From positions 1 to 40,010 of the forward strand of contig CALFDJ010000027.1 of NCBI GenBank assembly GCA_937950325.1: 40,010 bases of DNA. Reading direction: 5' to 3'. The translations under genes and the position numbers were made by a program. The stretch is from an uncultured Collinsella sp. Its GTDB lineage: Bacteria > Actinomycetota > Coriobacteriia > Coriobacteriales > Coriobacteriaceae. A model generated the notes under the pieces. It was not told the DNA's origin and searched no databases. It saw only the letters and a program-made list of their open reading frames with translations. The stretch's first letter is position 1. Each line of letters starts with the position of its first letter. Shown here in pieces: positions 15,419-22,192 of the stretch.

Positions 15419-16294
15419 ATGAACAAGCCGAGTGTTTCTGCCGGCGTCGTTGCCGGCGTTGCTCTGGGAGCCGCGGCGCTTGGTGCGGCCGCTGTCGCTG
15501 TTCGTGCTGCCTGTCTGCAGGTTGCGCGAACCCGCAATGGGTTGGCGCGCGTGAAACGCGTGCACGATGAGGGCGGCGATGAGATTCGCGTGCTCGTGCA
15601 GGGCGGCGTCTACCAAAGCGCAAGCTATGTTGGCGATCGTTGGGCAGAGCCCGTCTTTGCGTATTATCGTGCATTTGACGATGTGTTTGAGGCCGAGGAC
15701 GCAATGCGTGACGCTTATGGTCACGGTATCGACCGTACGCTTATGCTGGGCGGCGGTGGGTTTGCCTATCCCAAGTTCGCGCTGATGTCGCACGAGAGCT
15801 TGCGCATGGACGTCATTGAGTACGATGCCGAGATTACGCGCCTGGCGCGCCGTTGGTTCTACCTGGACGAGCTGGAGCGCGCGGTGGGCGACCGCTTGCG
15901 GGTGATTACCGCTGAGGCTCGCTCGTATCTGGGCGTGACGAGTGTGGGCCATCGTCGCTACGACGTGGTCGTGAGCGATTGCTTTGGCGGTGCCGAGCCC
16001 GTGCGCGAGCTGGCAACCGTTGAGGCGCTACGTCTGGTGCGGGGCAGCTTGAACCCGGACGGCATCTATGTGGCCAATATCGTGAGCGCGAACGAGGGGA
16101 GCGATGTGACGTTTCTGCGCGATTGCGCTGCCACGGCGCTCGAGGTGTTCGACCACGCTTGGGTGATTCCCTGCGGCGACGCGGAGTTCGGCGGCGAGGA
16201 AAACTACCTGCTCATTGCCAGCGACGGCGACTACGCCTTTGCCGAAGCCGTGCCCTTCGACACCGACTTCCTCGGCACTGCACTCCACGACTAG
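15419..16294 (+). CDS. Spermidine synthase-like methyltransferase-fold protein
   Basis: This 291-residue protein has an N-terminal hydrophobic segment (about 8-30, rich in Ala/Val/Gly) and then a spermidine-synthase-like Rossmann domain: TLMLGGGGFAYPK (nucleotide loop), VIEYDAEI (acidic strand end), and YDVVVSDCFGG in the place of the catalytic-Asp region. It lacks a clear GGEG-type putrescine-site signature, so polyamine synthesis is not assured. Such proteins are often annotated as spermidine synthase or fused MFS/spermidine synthase without evidence. The ATG immediately follows the elp3 TAG, so it is co-translated with elp3. The membrane segment is unusual for a soluble aminopropyltransferase. 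Confidence 0.75.
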   Translation: MNKPSVSAGVVAGVALGAAALGAAAVAVRAACLQVARTRNGLARVKRVHDEGGDEIRVLVQGGVYQSASYVGDRWAEPVFAYYRAFDDVFEAEDAMRDAYGHGIDRTLMLGGGGFAYPKFALMSHESLRMDVIEYDAEITRLARRWFYLDELERAVGDRLRVITAEARSYLGVTSVGHRRYDVVVSDCFGGAEPVRELATVEALRLVRGSLNPDGIYVANIVSANEGSDVTFLRDCAATALEVFDHAWVIPCGDAEFGGEENYLLIASDGDYAFAEAVPFDTDFLGTALHD

Positions 16295-16448
16295 CATTGG
16301 GAGTAGTCAATTTGTGACGGGCTCTATGGTTTTGTCAACCATGCGCTTCATCTATTTTCAGCATGACGCATCTGGACGCCCGGTGCCAACTCGCTTCTTC
16401 TTCGGTTGATTCCGCCCGCTAGGCCAAAAATGTCATTGGAAGTGCCAA

Positions 16449-17648
16449 ATGAACAAGCAAGCCACTACGCAACTGCACATCTATTCCGCCTTTTTCGTTC
16501 TCGCGGGATTTGTTTTAAATCGGGGAGTGTTTCTACTTTTCCTTGCGGAGAAAGGAATGTCTGTCACGGAAATCGCGCTTTATCAAGCCCTGTTTAACAT
16601 TGCGACGGTCGTCCTCGAGCTGCCAACAGGGCTGATAGGCGATTTCTTTGGAAAGAAGTTCTCGATTCAAGTGGGCGTGCTGCTGCTTTTCTTCCATACG
16701 GCTGGCGTGCTGTTGCTCTCAGGCCCCTTTCTCGTCGCGCTTTCCCTTGTTGAGGCACTCGCCTACTCCCTTCAATCGGGATCCGAACAAGCACTTTTAT
16801 ATGAAATTGCCCGAAATGCCGGTCAAGGAGAGCGCTTCCTCACCATCAACGCTCGGCTGCTTGCCGCGCAATCAATCGCGACGGGAGTGGCAATCGTACT
16901 TGGATCATTCATTGCCCAAGTATCTTGGAGTGCCCTCTACGTATGCGTCTCCGTTTTCTATCTTCTGCAGCTTTCCCTTCTGTATCCCATTGAGAGGACG
17001 GAAACGACCCGTTCTGAAAGCTCTGGGGAGGAAAGGTTTGACGTAGCCAAGATCTTCAGACGCGAAACCTGGTGCGTTGGAGAATCCGCTTTTGCTATAT
17101 TGCTTCTCCTAATCGGCACAAGCATGCTCGACGGATTCTACGGGAGTTATTACAACTTGAATCAGTTGGTATTCGACGCGTTTCATGCTCCCGTCTCCAT
17201 AATAGGAATCTTTTTCGGTGCATCCTATGCAGTAAATGCGACGGCCTACATTGCGGCAGATTTCTTCTCATCGCGTTTTGGGAAAAGAAATACCATGCTC
17301 GGCTCGATGCTAATCGAGGCGGGCCTTTTCTTGATTCTTCCGTGGTTCGCTTCAAATCCTTTGTGTTTGTTTGGCCTTAGCATGGTGCTTTGTTTCCTCC
17401 CAGAAGTGGTGTACATCACTTCGGAAAACTTAATCCAAGACGGGATAGCGGACGATCTCCGTGCGACGATCCTTTCCGCCGCGTCTCTGGTAAGGGCCCT
17501 CTTTTCTGCAATGTTTTTCTCCATATTTGGATATGTGTTGGGGTTATATCCCATTCAGATAGCGCTCGGTGTTATTGGCGCGATGGCGATAGCGATTACC
17601 GCCGTTGTTTCATTAAAAATTGGTGGAATACATGCCTTCAAGAATTGA
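16449..17648 (+). CDS. MFS transporter
   Basis: This 399-residue integral membrane protein has about 12 hydrophobic segments. The loop between helices 2 and 3 reads LPTGLIGDFFGKK, matching the MFS motif A pattern (G-x-x-x-D-x-x-G-R/K-K). This is the exporter/drug-efflux-like branch with no large loops. The substrate is unknown. Its base and codon use is visibly more A/T-rich than that of the genes on both sides, which suggests more recent acquisition. The ATG at 16449 follows GGAAGTGCCAA. An ORF remnant overlaps its 3' end. Confidence 0.85.
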   Translation: MNKQATTQLHIYSAFFVLAGFVLNRGVFLLFLAEKGMSVTEIALYQALFNIATVVLELPTGLIGDFFGKKFSIQVGVLLLFFHTAGVLLLSGPFLVALSLVEALAYSLQSGSEQALLYEIARNAGQGERFLTINARLLAAQSIATGVAIVLGSFIAQVSWSALYVCVSVFYLLQLSLLYPIERTETTRSESSGEERFDVAKIFRRETWCVGESAFAILLLLIGTSMLDGFYGSYYNLNQLVFDAFHAPVSIIGIFFGASYAVNATAYIAADFFSSRFGKRNTMLGSMLIEAGLFLILPWFASNPLCLFGLSMVLCFLPEVVYITSENLIQDGIADDLRATILSAASLVRALFSAMFFSIFGYVLGLYPIQIALGVIGAMAIAITAVVSLKIGGIHAFKN

Positions 17649-17851
17649 TGTATCGATTGACGAGCTGCCAGAAGTTTCGAGCCTTCTTGATGGCTACGGG
17701 TGTACGCGTTAGCTTTGAATCGGTGGGCCTTAATGCCGAGGAATATCAGCGTTTTATCGATGCTTGCGGAATAGTAATGGTCTCGGGCGAAGATTGCTAT
17801 ATCTTACCAGGGATGAACCGTTTAATCCTGCCCCAGACTAGTGACTTATAA
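17632..17851 (+). pseudogene. Small frameshifted ORF after the MFS gene
   Basis: An ORF starting at ATG 17632 reads MPSRIDVSIDELPEVSSLLD then GYGCTR and stops at 17712. A different frame, open from 17648 to 17851, carries VSFESVGLNAEEYQRFIDAC and ends in LPQTSDL. Joining the first frame to the second near 17705 gives a plausible continuous protein of about 72 residues, so I read this as one small gene broken by a frameshift. If instead the second frame is used alone, it encodes 67 residues and starts in an ATGA overlap with the MFS stop. I recognise no family in either reading. Confidence 0.35.
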
Positions 17852-17858
17852 TTGCGGC

Positions 17859-17895
17859 TTCCCGTCTACGTCTGCACTAGACGTGGATGCGGGAA
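17859..17895 (+). terminator. Stem-loop downstream of the MFS region
   Basis: TTCCCG-TCTA-CGTCT (17859-17873) pairs with AGACG-TGGA-(TG)-CGGGAA (17879-17895), one G-T pair and a 2-base bulge, around a 5-base loop. It begins 8 bases after the last stop codon. There is no T-run, so termination is less certain than the fold. Confidence 0.45.
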
Positions 17896-18198
17896 ACTTC
17901 CCCTTAATGCAATTCACAATATGTTGAAAACTCAGGTCGTGGAACGCGATGGGTTTTAGTTTTTTTGGTACTGCAGTCGGCAATTTACTCTGCGGGTTTG
18001 GCACTATGAAGGAATTAGGCTTTTCCTGTAACGTTAAAATTACAACGATTGGTGGTTGCAGCTCTGCTTAGCAAATCTAATCCCTGAATATTAAGCACAT
18101 TACGCGACAGGTGTACTTTACTGTTCTATCCCTTTTTGCCCGTAAAGACAGGGGGTCTTCTTCCGGTTACCTTTTGTTTTTGCAGGGGAGGGGCCATT

Positions 18199-18267
18199 TT
18201 GACGGCTACTACATACGAGATTGATCTTATTTGCGGTCCATCGAAATCGTTGGACGACATTAAGTAG
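18199..18267 (+). pseudogene. Possible truncated gene start
   Basis: A TTG codon at 18199 follows GGGGAGGGG by 5 bases and opens a 22-residue ORF, MTATTYEIDLICGPSKSLDD then IK, that stops at 18267. The strong ribosome site in front of such a short frame suggests the head of a gene whose body is gone. No family is recognisable and a chance ORF is possible. Confidence 0.2.
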
Positions 18268-18276
18268 CTAAAATAG

Positions 18277-18326
18277 CCCCGTTCCAAAAAGACTGGTTAA
18301 CAAACCCCGTGCCAAAAAGATTGGTC
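18277..18326. repeat. Two tandem copies of a 21-bp motif
   Basis: CCCCGTTCCAAAAAGACTGG (18277-18296) and CCCCGTGCCAAAAAGATTGG (18305-18324) are imperfect direct repeats 28 bases apart, matching at 18 of 20 positions. They abut the stop codon of the BrxHI-like helicase. The CCAAAAAG stretch also resembles the stem of the palindrome at 20853-20889. Confidence 0.55.
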
Positions 18327-20771
18327 TTAGGCGTGGTCGCGCCAGTCGAGAACGCGCTGCTTCATGCCTTCGATGTCGAGCACGCCTTCGGCAAAGCCCT
18401 TGCGCACGAGCTCTTCGGGAACAAACTCGTCGTAGCGGTCAAAGTAAGGCACCTCGCCGGGATAGACGAGCTCGATGGGGTCGAAGTCCTTCTCGGCCTC
18501 GGCGGCGAGCACCTCAAAGAATGTCTCCTCGTCGGCCTTCATCTTAAATTGCATAAAGTACGGGCGCGACGGGTCGAGTCCGCGAAGGCCCAGCTCCGCG
18601 GCACATTTAATCTTGAGCATGCGCTCGAGTGCCAAAAAAGCGTAGCTGCCCAGCCAGGGGAAGAGCACCCAGGTGTCGCCACCCAGGTTGATGAGCGGCT
18701 TAGTTCCCGCGCCCGAAATCTCGGCCGTATGGCGAGCCTGCGCCAGACGGGCCCGCGCGTTACCCATCAGGTACGGATACGCCGCGTGCTCGTTGAGCGC
18801 CTTGCGCATACGCTCGAGTACGTGTGTATTGATGTCGCCGGGGCAGTCGCCAAAGTAGGCCGGCACCCGGCCCTTGACCTGCGTGGCAAAGACGGTGTGA
18901 CGCTTCCAGTCCACTTCCTCGACAATCCAGCAATGGCCGGCGATGGCAATGCGCTCACCGGGCGGGGGCGGGTTGACAATCGTGCCCAGCTCGGCCGATT
19001 CGCTGCGAACGGTGAACTCCTCGTTTTCCTGGAACACGGCGTAGAACTTAAAGTTGTTGATGATGCGCTCGCCCGCGAGACCCACGATGAGCCCGCCGCC
19101 CTCGGTGACTTGGATATGGTCGATCTTAATGAGGCGACGCAGCAACACGCGATAGTCATCGGCCGAGATGCGATGGAAATAGCTGAGTGTGAGCACGCGC
19201 TGGGCAAGCTCTGCCGGCGTGAGTTCGCCGGTGCTGGCAAGCGTCGACATAGTCTGGTGGTAGAGAAGGCTGTAGGGGAGTCGATCGAGCTCGGGCGGCT
19301 CGACCCACTTTTCCTCGCGATAGAGTTGTACGAGCGCGATGCCCTGCAGGAGCTTCCACGGAATGGTCTCGGGCATCATCGTGCGCGGCTCGGGTTCCTC
19401 CTCGCGCATGACAAACCACATCTCGGGCGGAAGATCGCGGCGCCCCGTGCGGCCCATTCGCTGCAAAAAGGAGCTGACGGTAAACGGCGCGTCGATCTGA
19501 AACGCACGCTCCAGACGGCCGATATCGATACCGAGTTCCAGCGTGGAGGTGGTGACGGTTGTCTGTGCCTGCTCCTCGTCGCGCATGAGTTCCTCGGCCG
19601 TCTCGCGCAACGATGCCGAAAGATTGCCGTGATGGATGAGGAAACGGTCGGGCTCGTGCCGGCTCTCGCAGTAGCTGCGCAGCATGGAGCATACGGCCTC
19701 TGCTTCTTCGCGCGAGTTGGCAAAGACCAGGCACTTGCGCCCGCGGGTGTGTTCAAAGATATAGCCCATGCCGGGATCGGCGTTTTCGGGCGCGGTGTCG
19801 GTGGGGTTGAGGAGTGCCTGTTCGGGTGCTCGGGGGATGTCGACTTCGCCCTCGGGGGCCGAGGAAGTTCGGCGGTCCTTGGGAGCGGCCTTGCCCCGTG
19901 CCCGCTCACGACGTTGACGGCGCTCCTCCTGTGTGAGCTGTCCGCTGTGGCGCATGTCTTGTTCGGATGCGGGCAGCGCCGCGGGCGCCGCTGCCTCGAT
20001 GCGCTCGCACACGAGTACTTCGGCCTCTTGAGGATCTGTGCCCATGAATCCCCGCTGCTGTGCCTGGGGGCCCGAGTTGTAGAAGTGCTCCATGGAGATG
20101 CGCCACACGCGGCGCGGTTCCTCAAAACGGGGGATAACGCAGTCGCGTCCCGTTCCCTGCGAGAGAAAGGCGCCCGTGCGTCCGGGGTCGCCGATGGTAG
20201 CGGAAAGGCCAATGCGGCGAGGCTGTACGCCGGCCATGCGTGAGAGTCGCTCGATAAGGCAGAGCGTTTGCCCGCCACGGTCGCCGCGCATGAGCGAATG
20301 GACCTCGTCGATGACCACATAGCGCAGGTCGCAGAACATGCGCGGAATCGCCATGTGCTTATGGATCAGGAGCGCCTCGAGCGACTCGGGCGTAATCTGC
20401 AAGATGCCGCTCGGCTTTTTGATGAGCTTAGCCTTGTGCGACTGCGAGACATCGCCATGCCAGTGCCAGACGGGGATATCGGCCTCTTCGCAGAGGTCGT
20501 TGAGACGGACGAACTGATCATTGATGAGCGCTTTGAGGGGGCCGATGTAGAGGGCGCCAACGCTCGCGGGCGGGTTCTCCCAAAACTCGGTCAGGATGGG
20601 AAAGAAGGCTGCCTCGGTTTTGCCGGAAGCCGTGGATGCCGTTAGGAGCACATTGTCTTGTGTGTTAAAGATGGCATCTGCCGCCGCAACCTGAATGGAG
20701 CGCAGGCTCTCCCAATCGTGGGAGTAGATGAAGTCTTGGATAAACGGAGCATATCGGTCAAAGGCGTTCAC
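18327..20771 (-). CDS. Lhr/BrxHI-like DEAD/DEAH helicase
   Basis: This 814-residue SF2 helicase has Walker A ASTASGKT (45-52), motif II DEVH (155-158) and LSATIGDP (from 189). The second RecA domain has LELGIDIGRLERAFQ and QRMGRTGRR. A long Lhr-like C-terminal region includes VQLYREEKWVEPPE and winged-helix-like sequence. It resembles BrxHI, the Lhr-type helicase of type 2 BREX/Pgl. Between the RecA domains is a charged, low-complexity insert of about 70 residues (EERRQRRERARGKAAPKDRR region). The start is GTG 20771 because AAAGGAGG lies 4 bases upstream. The longer reading from 20801 lacks a site. It is the last gene of a three-gene cassette with the BrxD-like ATPase and the TerB-domain protein. 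Confidence 0.85.
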   Translation of the reverse strand: MNAFDRYAPFIQDFIYSHDWESLRSIQVAAADAIFNTQDNVLLTASTASGKTEAAFFPILTEFWENPPASVGALYIGPLKALINDQFVRLNDLCEEADIPVWHWHGDVSQSHKAKLIKKPSGILQITPESLEALLIHKHMAIPRMFCDLRYVVIDEVHSLMRGDRGGQTLCLIERLSRMAGVQPRRIGLSATIGDPGRTGAFLSQGTGRDCVIPRFEEPRRVWRISMEHFYNSGPQAQQRGFMGTDPQEAEVLVCERIEAAAPAALPASEQDMRHSGQLTQEERRQRRERARGKAAPKDRRTSSAPEGEVDIPRAPEQALLNPTDTAPENADPGMGYIFEHTRGRKCLVFANSREEAEAVCSMLRSYCESRHEPDRFLIHHGNLSASLRETAEELMRDEEQAQTTVTTSTLELGIDIGRLERAFQIDAPFTVSSFLQRMGRTGRRDLPPEMWFVMREEEPEPRTMMPETIPWKLLQGIALVQLYREEKWVEPPELDRLPYSLLYHQTMSTLASTGELTPAELAQRVLTLSYFHRISADDYRVLLRRLIKIDHIQVTEGGGLIVGLAGERIINNFKFYAVFQENEEFTVRSESAELGTIVNPPPPGERIAIAGHCWIVEEVDWKRHTVFATQVKGRVPAYFGDCPGDINTHVLERMRKALNEHAAYPYLMGNARARLAQARHTAEISGAGTKPLINLGGDTWVLFPWLGSYAFLALERMLKIKCAAELGLRGLDPSRPYFMQFKMKADEETFFEVLAAEAEKDFDPIELVYPGEVPYFDRYDEFVPEELVRKGFAEGVLDIEGMKQRVLDWRDHA

Positions 20772-20852
20772 GGGGCCTCCTTTCAAAAACGAATTTCTCA
20801 ACGCGGTGGGCAGTGGCTTGCTGCATTAATGCCTCGACGTTTGCCCAGATAA

Positions 20853-20889
20853 AACCTGCCAAAATAAACCTGTCCCTTTTTGGCAGGTT
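20853..20889. repeat. Palindromic repeat with GGGACAGG core, copy 2
   Basis: AACCTGCCAAAA (20853-20864) and its perfect complement (20878-20889) flank a 13-base loop containing CCTGTCCC. Read on the minus strand it has the same plan as the palindrome at 4747-4783: AACC-stem, AAAGGGACAGG, stem-GGTT. It overlaps the last two bases of the BrxD-like gene's stop codon and fills part of the 116-base gap before the helicase start. Confidence 0.6.
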
Positions 20890-22192
20890 AGATGGTGAAT
20901 TCGGCGAAGTTACGGTCGCCGCCTGCGGTATCGGTGCCGCCTGTTGCGGTTGCTGGCGCCAGCGCGTCACCGCCGACGCTTTGCAGCAGCTCGGCTACGT
21001 TGGCGTCGGGGTTCTGGCATAGGATGTCGAGCAGCTCGATAAAGTCACGAATAACTTCACGCGGCGTCAGATGCGTATCGGCTCCCACACGACCGAACTC
21101 GATCTTGAGGAAGTCCACCAAGTCGTTCTCGGTAAGCGTGGGCGTCCAGCCAAAGTAGCCGGCGTGAATTTGCATGAGTTTTTCGATCAGCACCAGCAGC
21201 TCCTCATAGGTGAGTGGCTGCAGGCGGATGATGGGTGCGAGCATGTCCTTAAGGTCCTCGCGCGCAAAGCGGCCCTGAGCGAGTCGGCTGCGCAGAGCCT
21301 CGTAGGAGAATACGCCGCGACGGCGGTCCTCGATGGAGGTCGGCGTGCCGCCCATGATCATGCCCAAGTACTGCGCCTTGCCCTGGAGCGTGTCGTTGTA
21401 CATAGTCAGGATCTTCTCGTAGTTGTACTGGCGCGTGATGGCGTTGGGAATCTTGTACAGGTTTACGAGTTCGTCGATGAGCACCAGCATGCCCTTGTAG
21501 CCGCTGCAGACCAAAAAGTGTGCGATGAGTTTAACGTAGTCGTACCAGTCGTCATCGCTGATGATGGTCGAGGAGCCCAGCTCGGCGCGTGCCTCACTCT
21601 TGGTGCGGTACTCGCCACGAATCCATTTGGTCACGCGGCTCATAGCTTCTTCGTCGCCCTCGGATACGGCCGCGCGGTAGCGGCGGAGCATACGGGCGAA
21701 GTCGAAGCCGTGGACCATTTCCTCGAGCGGGGCCAGTTGGGCATTGACGGCAGACTCATCGGCATCGGCACACGAGGCGACCCAGCGATCCAGGATAAGG
21801 TTGAGCGCACCGCCCTCGGGGCGCGTTTTAGTCGATATGTTGCGGATGAGCTCACGGTAGGTGGCAAGGCCCTGTCCCTGGCCGCCTTGCAGGCGGCGCT
21901 CAGGGGATAGGTCGGCATCGGCGACGACGAATCCCTCGCCCATGGCGTGCGTGCGGATGGTCTGGAGCAAAAAGCTCTTGCCGGCGCCGTAACGACCGAC
22001 TAAAAAACGGAAGCTCGCGCCACCGTCGGAGATGAGACTCAGATCGGTGAGCAGGGCGCGGATCTCGACCTCGCGCCCTACGGTGATGTAGGGAAGGCCG
22101 ATGCGCGGGACCACGCCGCCCTTGAGCGAGTTTAGGATAACGGCGGCGACGCGCTTGGGCACGCGGGGTGCTGCGGATGCGGTATCACTCAT
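20888..22192 (-). CDS. BrxD-like ATPase (DUF2791, BREX-type ATP-binding protein)
   Basis: This 434-residue P-loop ATPase has Walker A GRYGAGKS (66-73) and Walker B ending D240-E241 in KGMLVLIDELVNLYK, the signature region of the DUF2791/BrxD family (related to ORC/Cdc6-type AAA+ ATPases). BrxD accompanies BrxHI in type 2 BREX (Pgl) loci. It is expected to be a cytoplasmic DNA-associated ATPase, although its biochemical role is not established. The ATG at 22192 lies inside the end of the TerB gene (8-base overlap), so translation is coupled. The last 30 residues are low complexity. No BREX methylase, PglZ or Lon-like gene is present in the window. Confidence 0.87.
   Translation of the reverse strand: MSDTASAAPRVPKRVAAVILNSLKGGVVPRIGLPYITVGREVEIRALLTDLSLISDGGASFRFLVGRYGAGKSFLLQTIRTHAMGEGFVVADADLSPERRLQGGQGQGLATYRELIRNISTKTRPEGGALNLILDRWVASCADADESAVNAQLAPLEEMVHGFDFARMLRRYRAAVSEGDEEAMSRVTKWIRGEYRTKSEARAELGSSTIISDDDWYDYVKLIAHFLVCSGYKGMLVLIDELVNLYKIPNAITRQYNYEKILTMYNDTLQGKAQYLGMIMGGTPTSIEDRRRGVFSYEALRSRLAQGRFAREDLKDMLAPIIRLQPLTYEELLVLIEKLMQIHAGYFGWTPTLTENDLVDFLKIEFGRVGADTHLTPREVIRDFIELLDILCQNPDANVAELLQSVGGDALAPATATGGTDTAGGDRNFAEFTI

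Larger units (their letters stand above)
17852..18326. other. AT-rich spacer with gene debris
   Basis: This 475-base gap between the MFS region and the BrxHI-like helicase is distinctly A/T-rich. It contains a strong hairpin (17859-17895), an unsupported 40-codon ORF at 17950-18072, a short ORF with a good ribosome site at 18199-18267, and a tandem repeat at 18277-18326. I see no intact recognisable gene or RNA family. It looks like the decayed end of a replaced segment. Confidence 0.5.

Noticed and set aside
17950..18072. 40-codon ORF starting MGFSFFGTAVGNLLCGFGTM
   Set aside because: It has no convincing ribosome site and no family resemblance, and lies in the AT-rich debris region where chance ORFs and stops are both frequent.
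18309..20243. 644-codon open frame on the plus strand opposite the BrxHI-like helicase
   Set aside because: The minus-strand gene has all helicase motifs. The plus frame is the expected GC-driven shadow with no recognisable domain or start signal.
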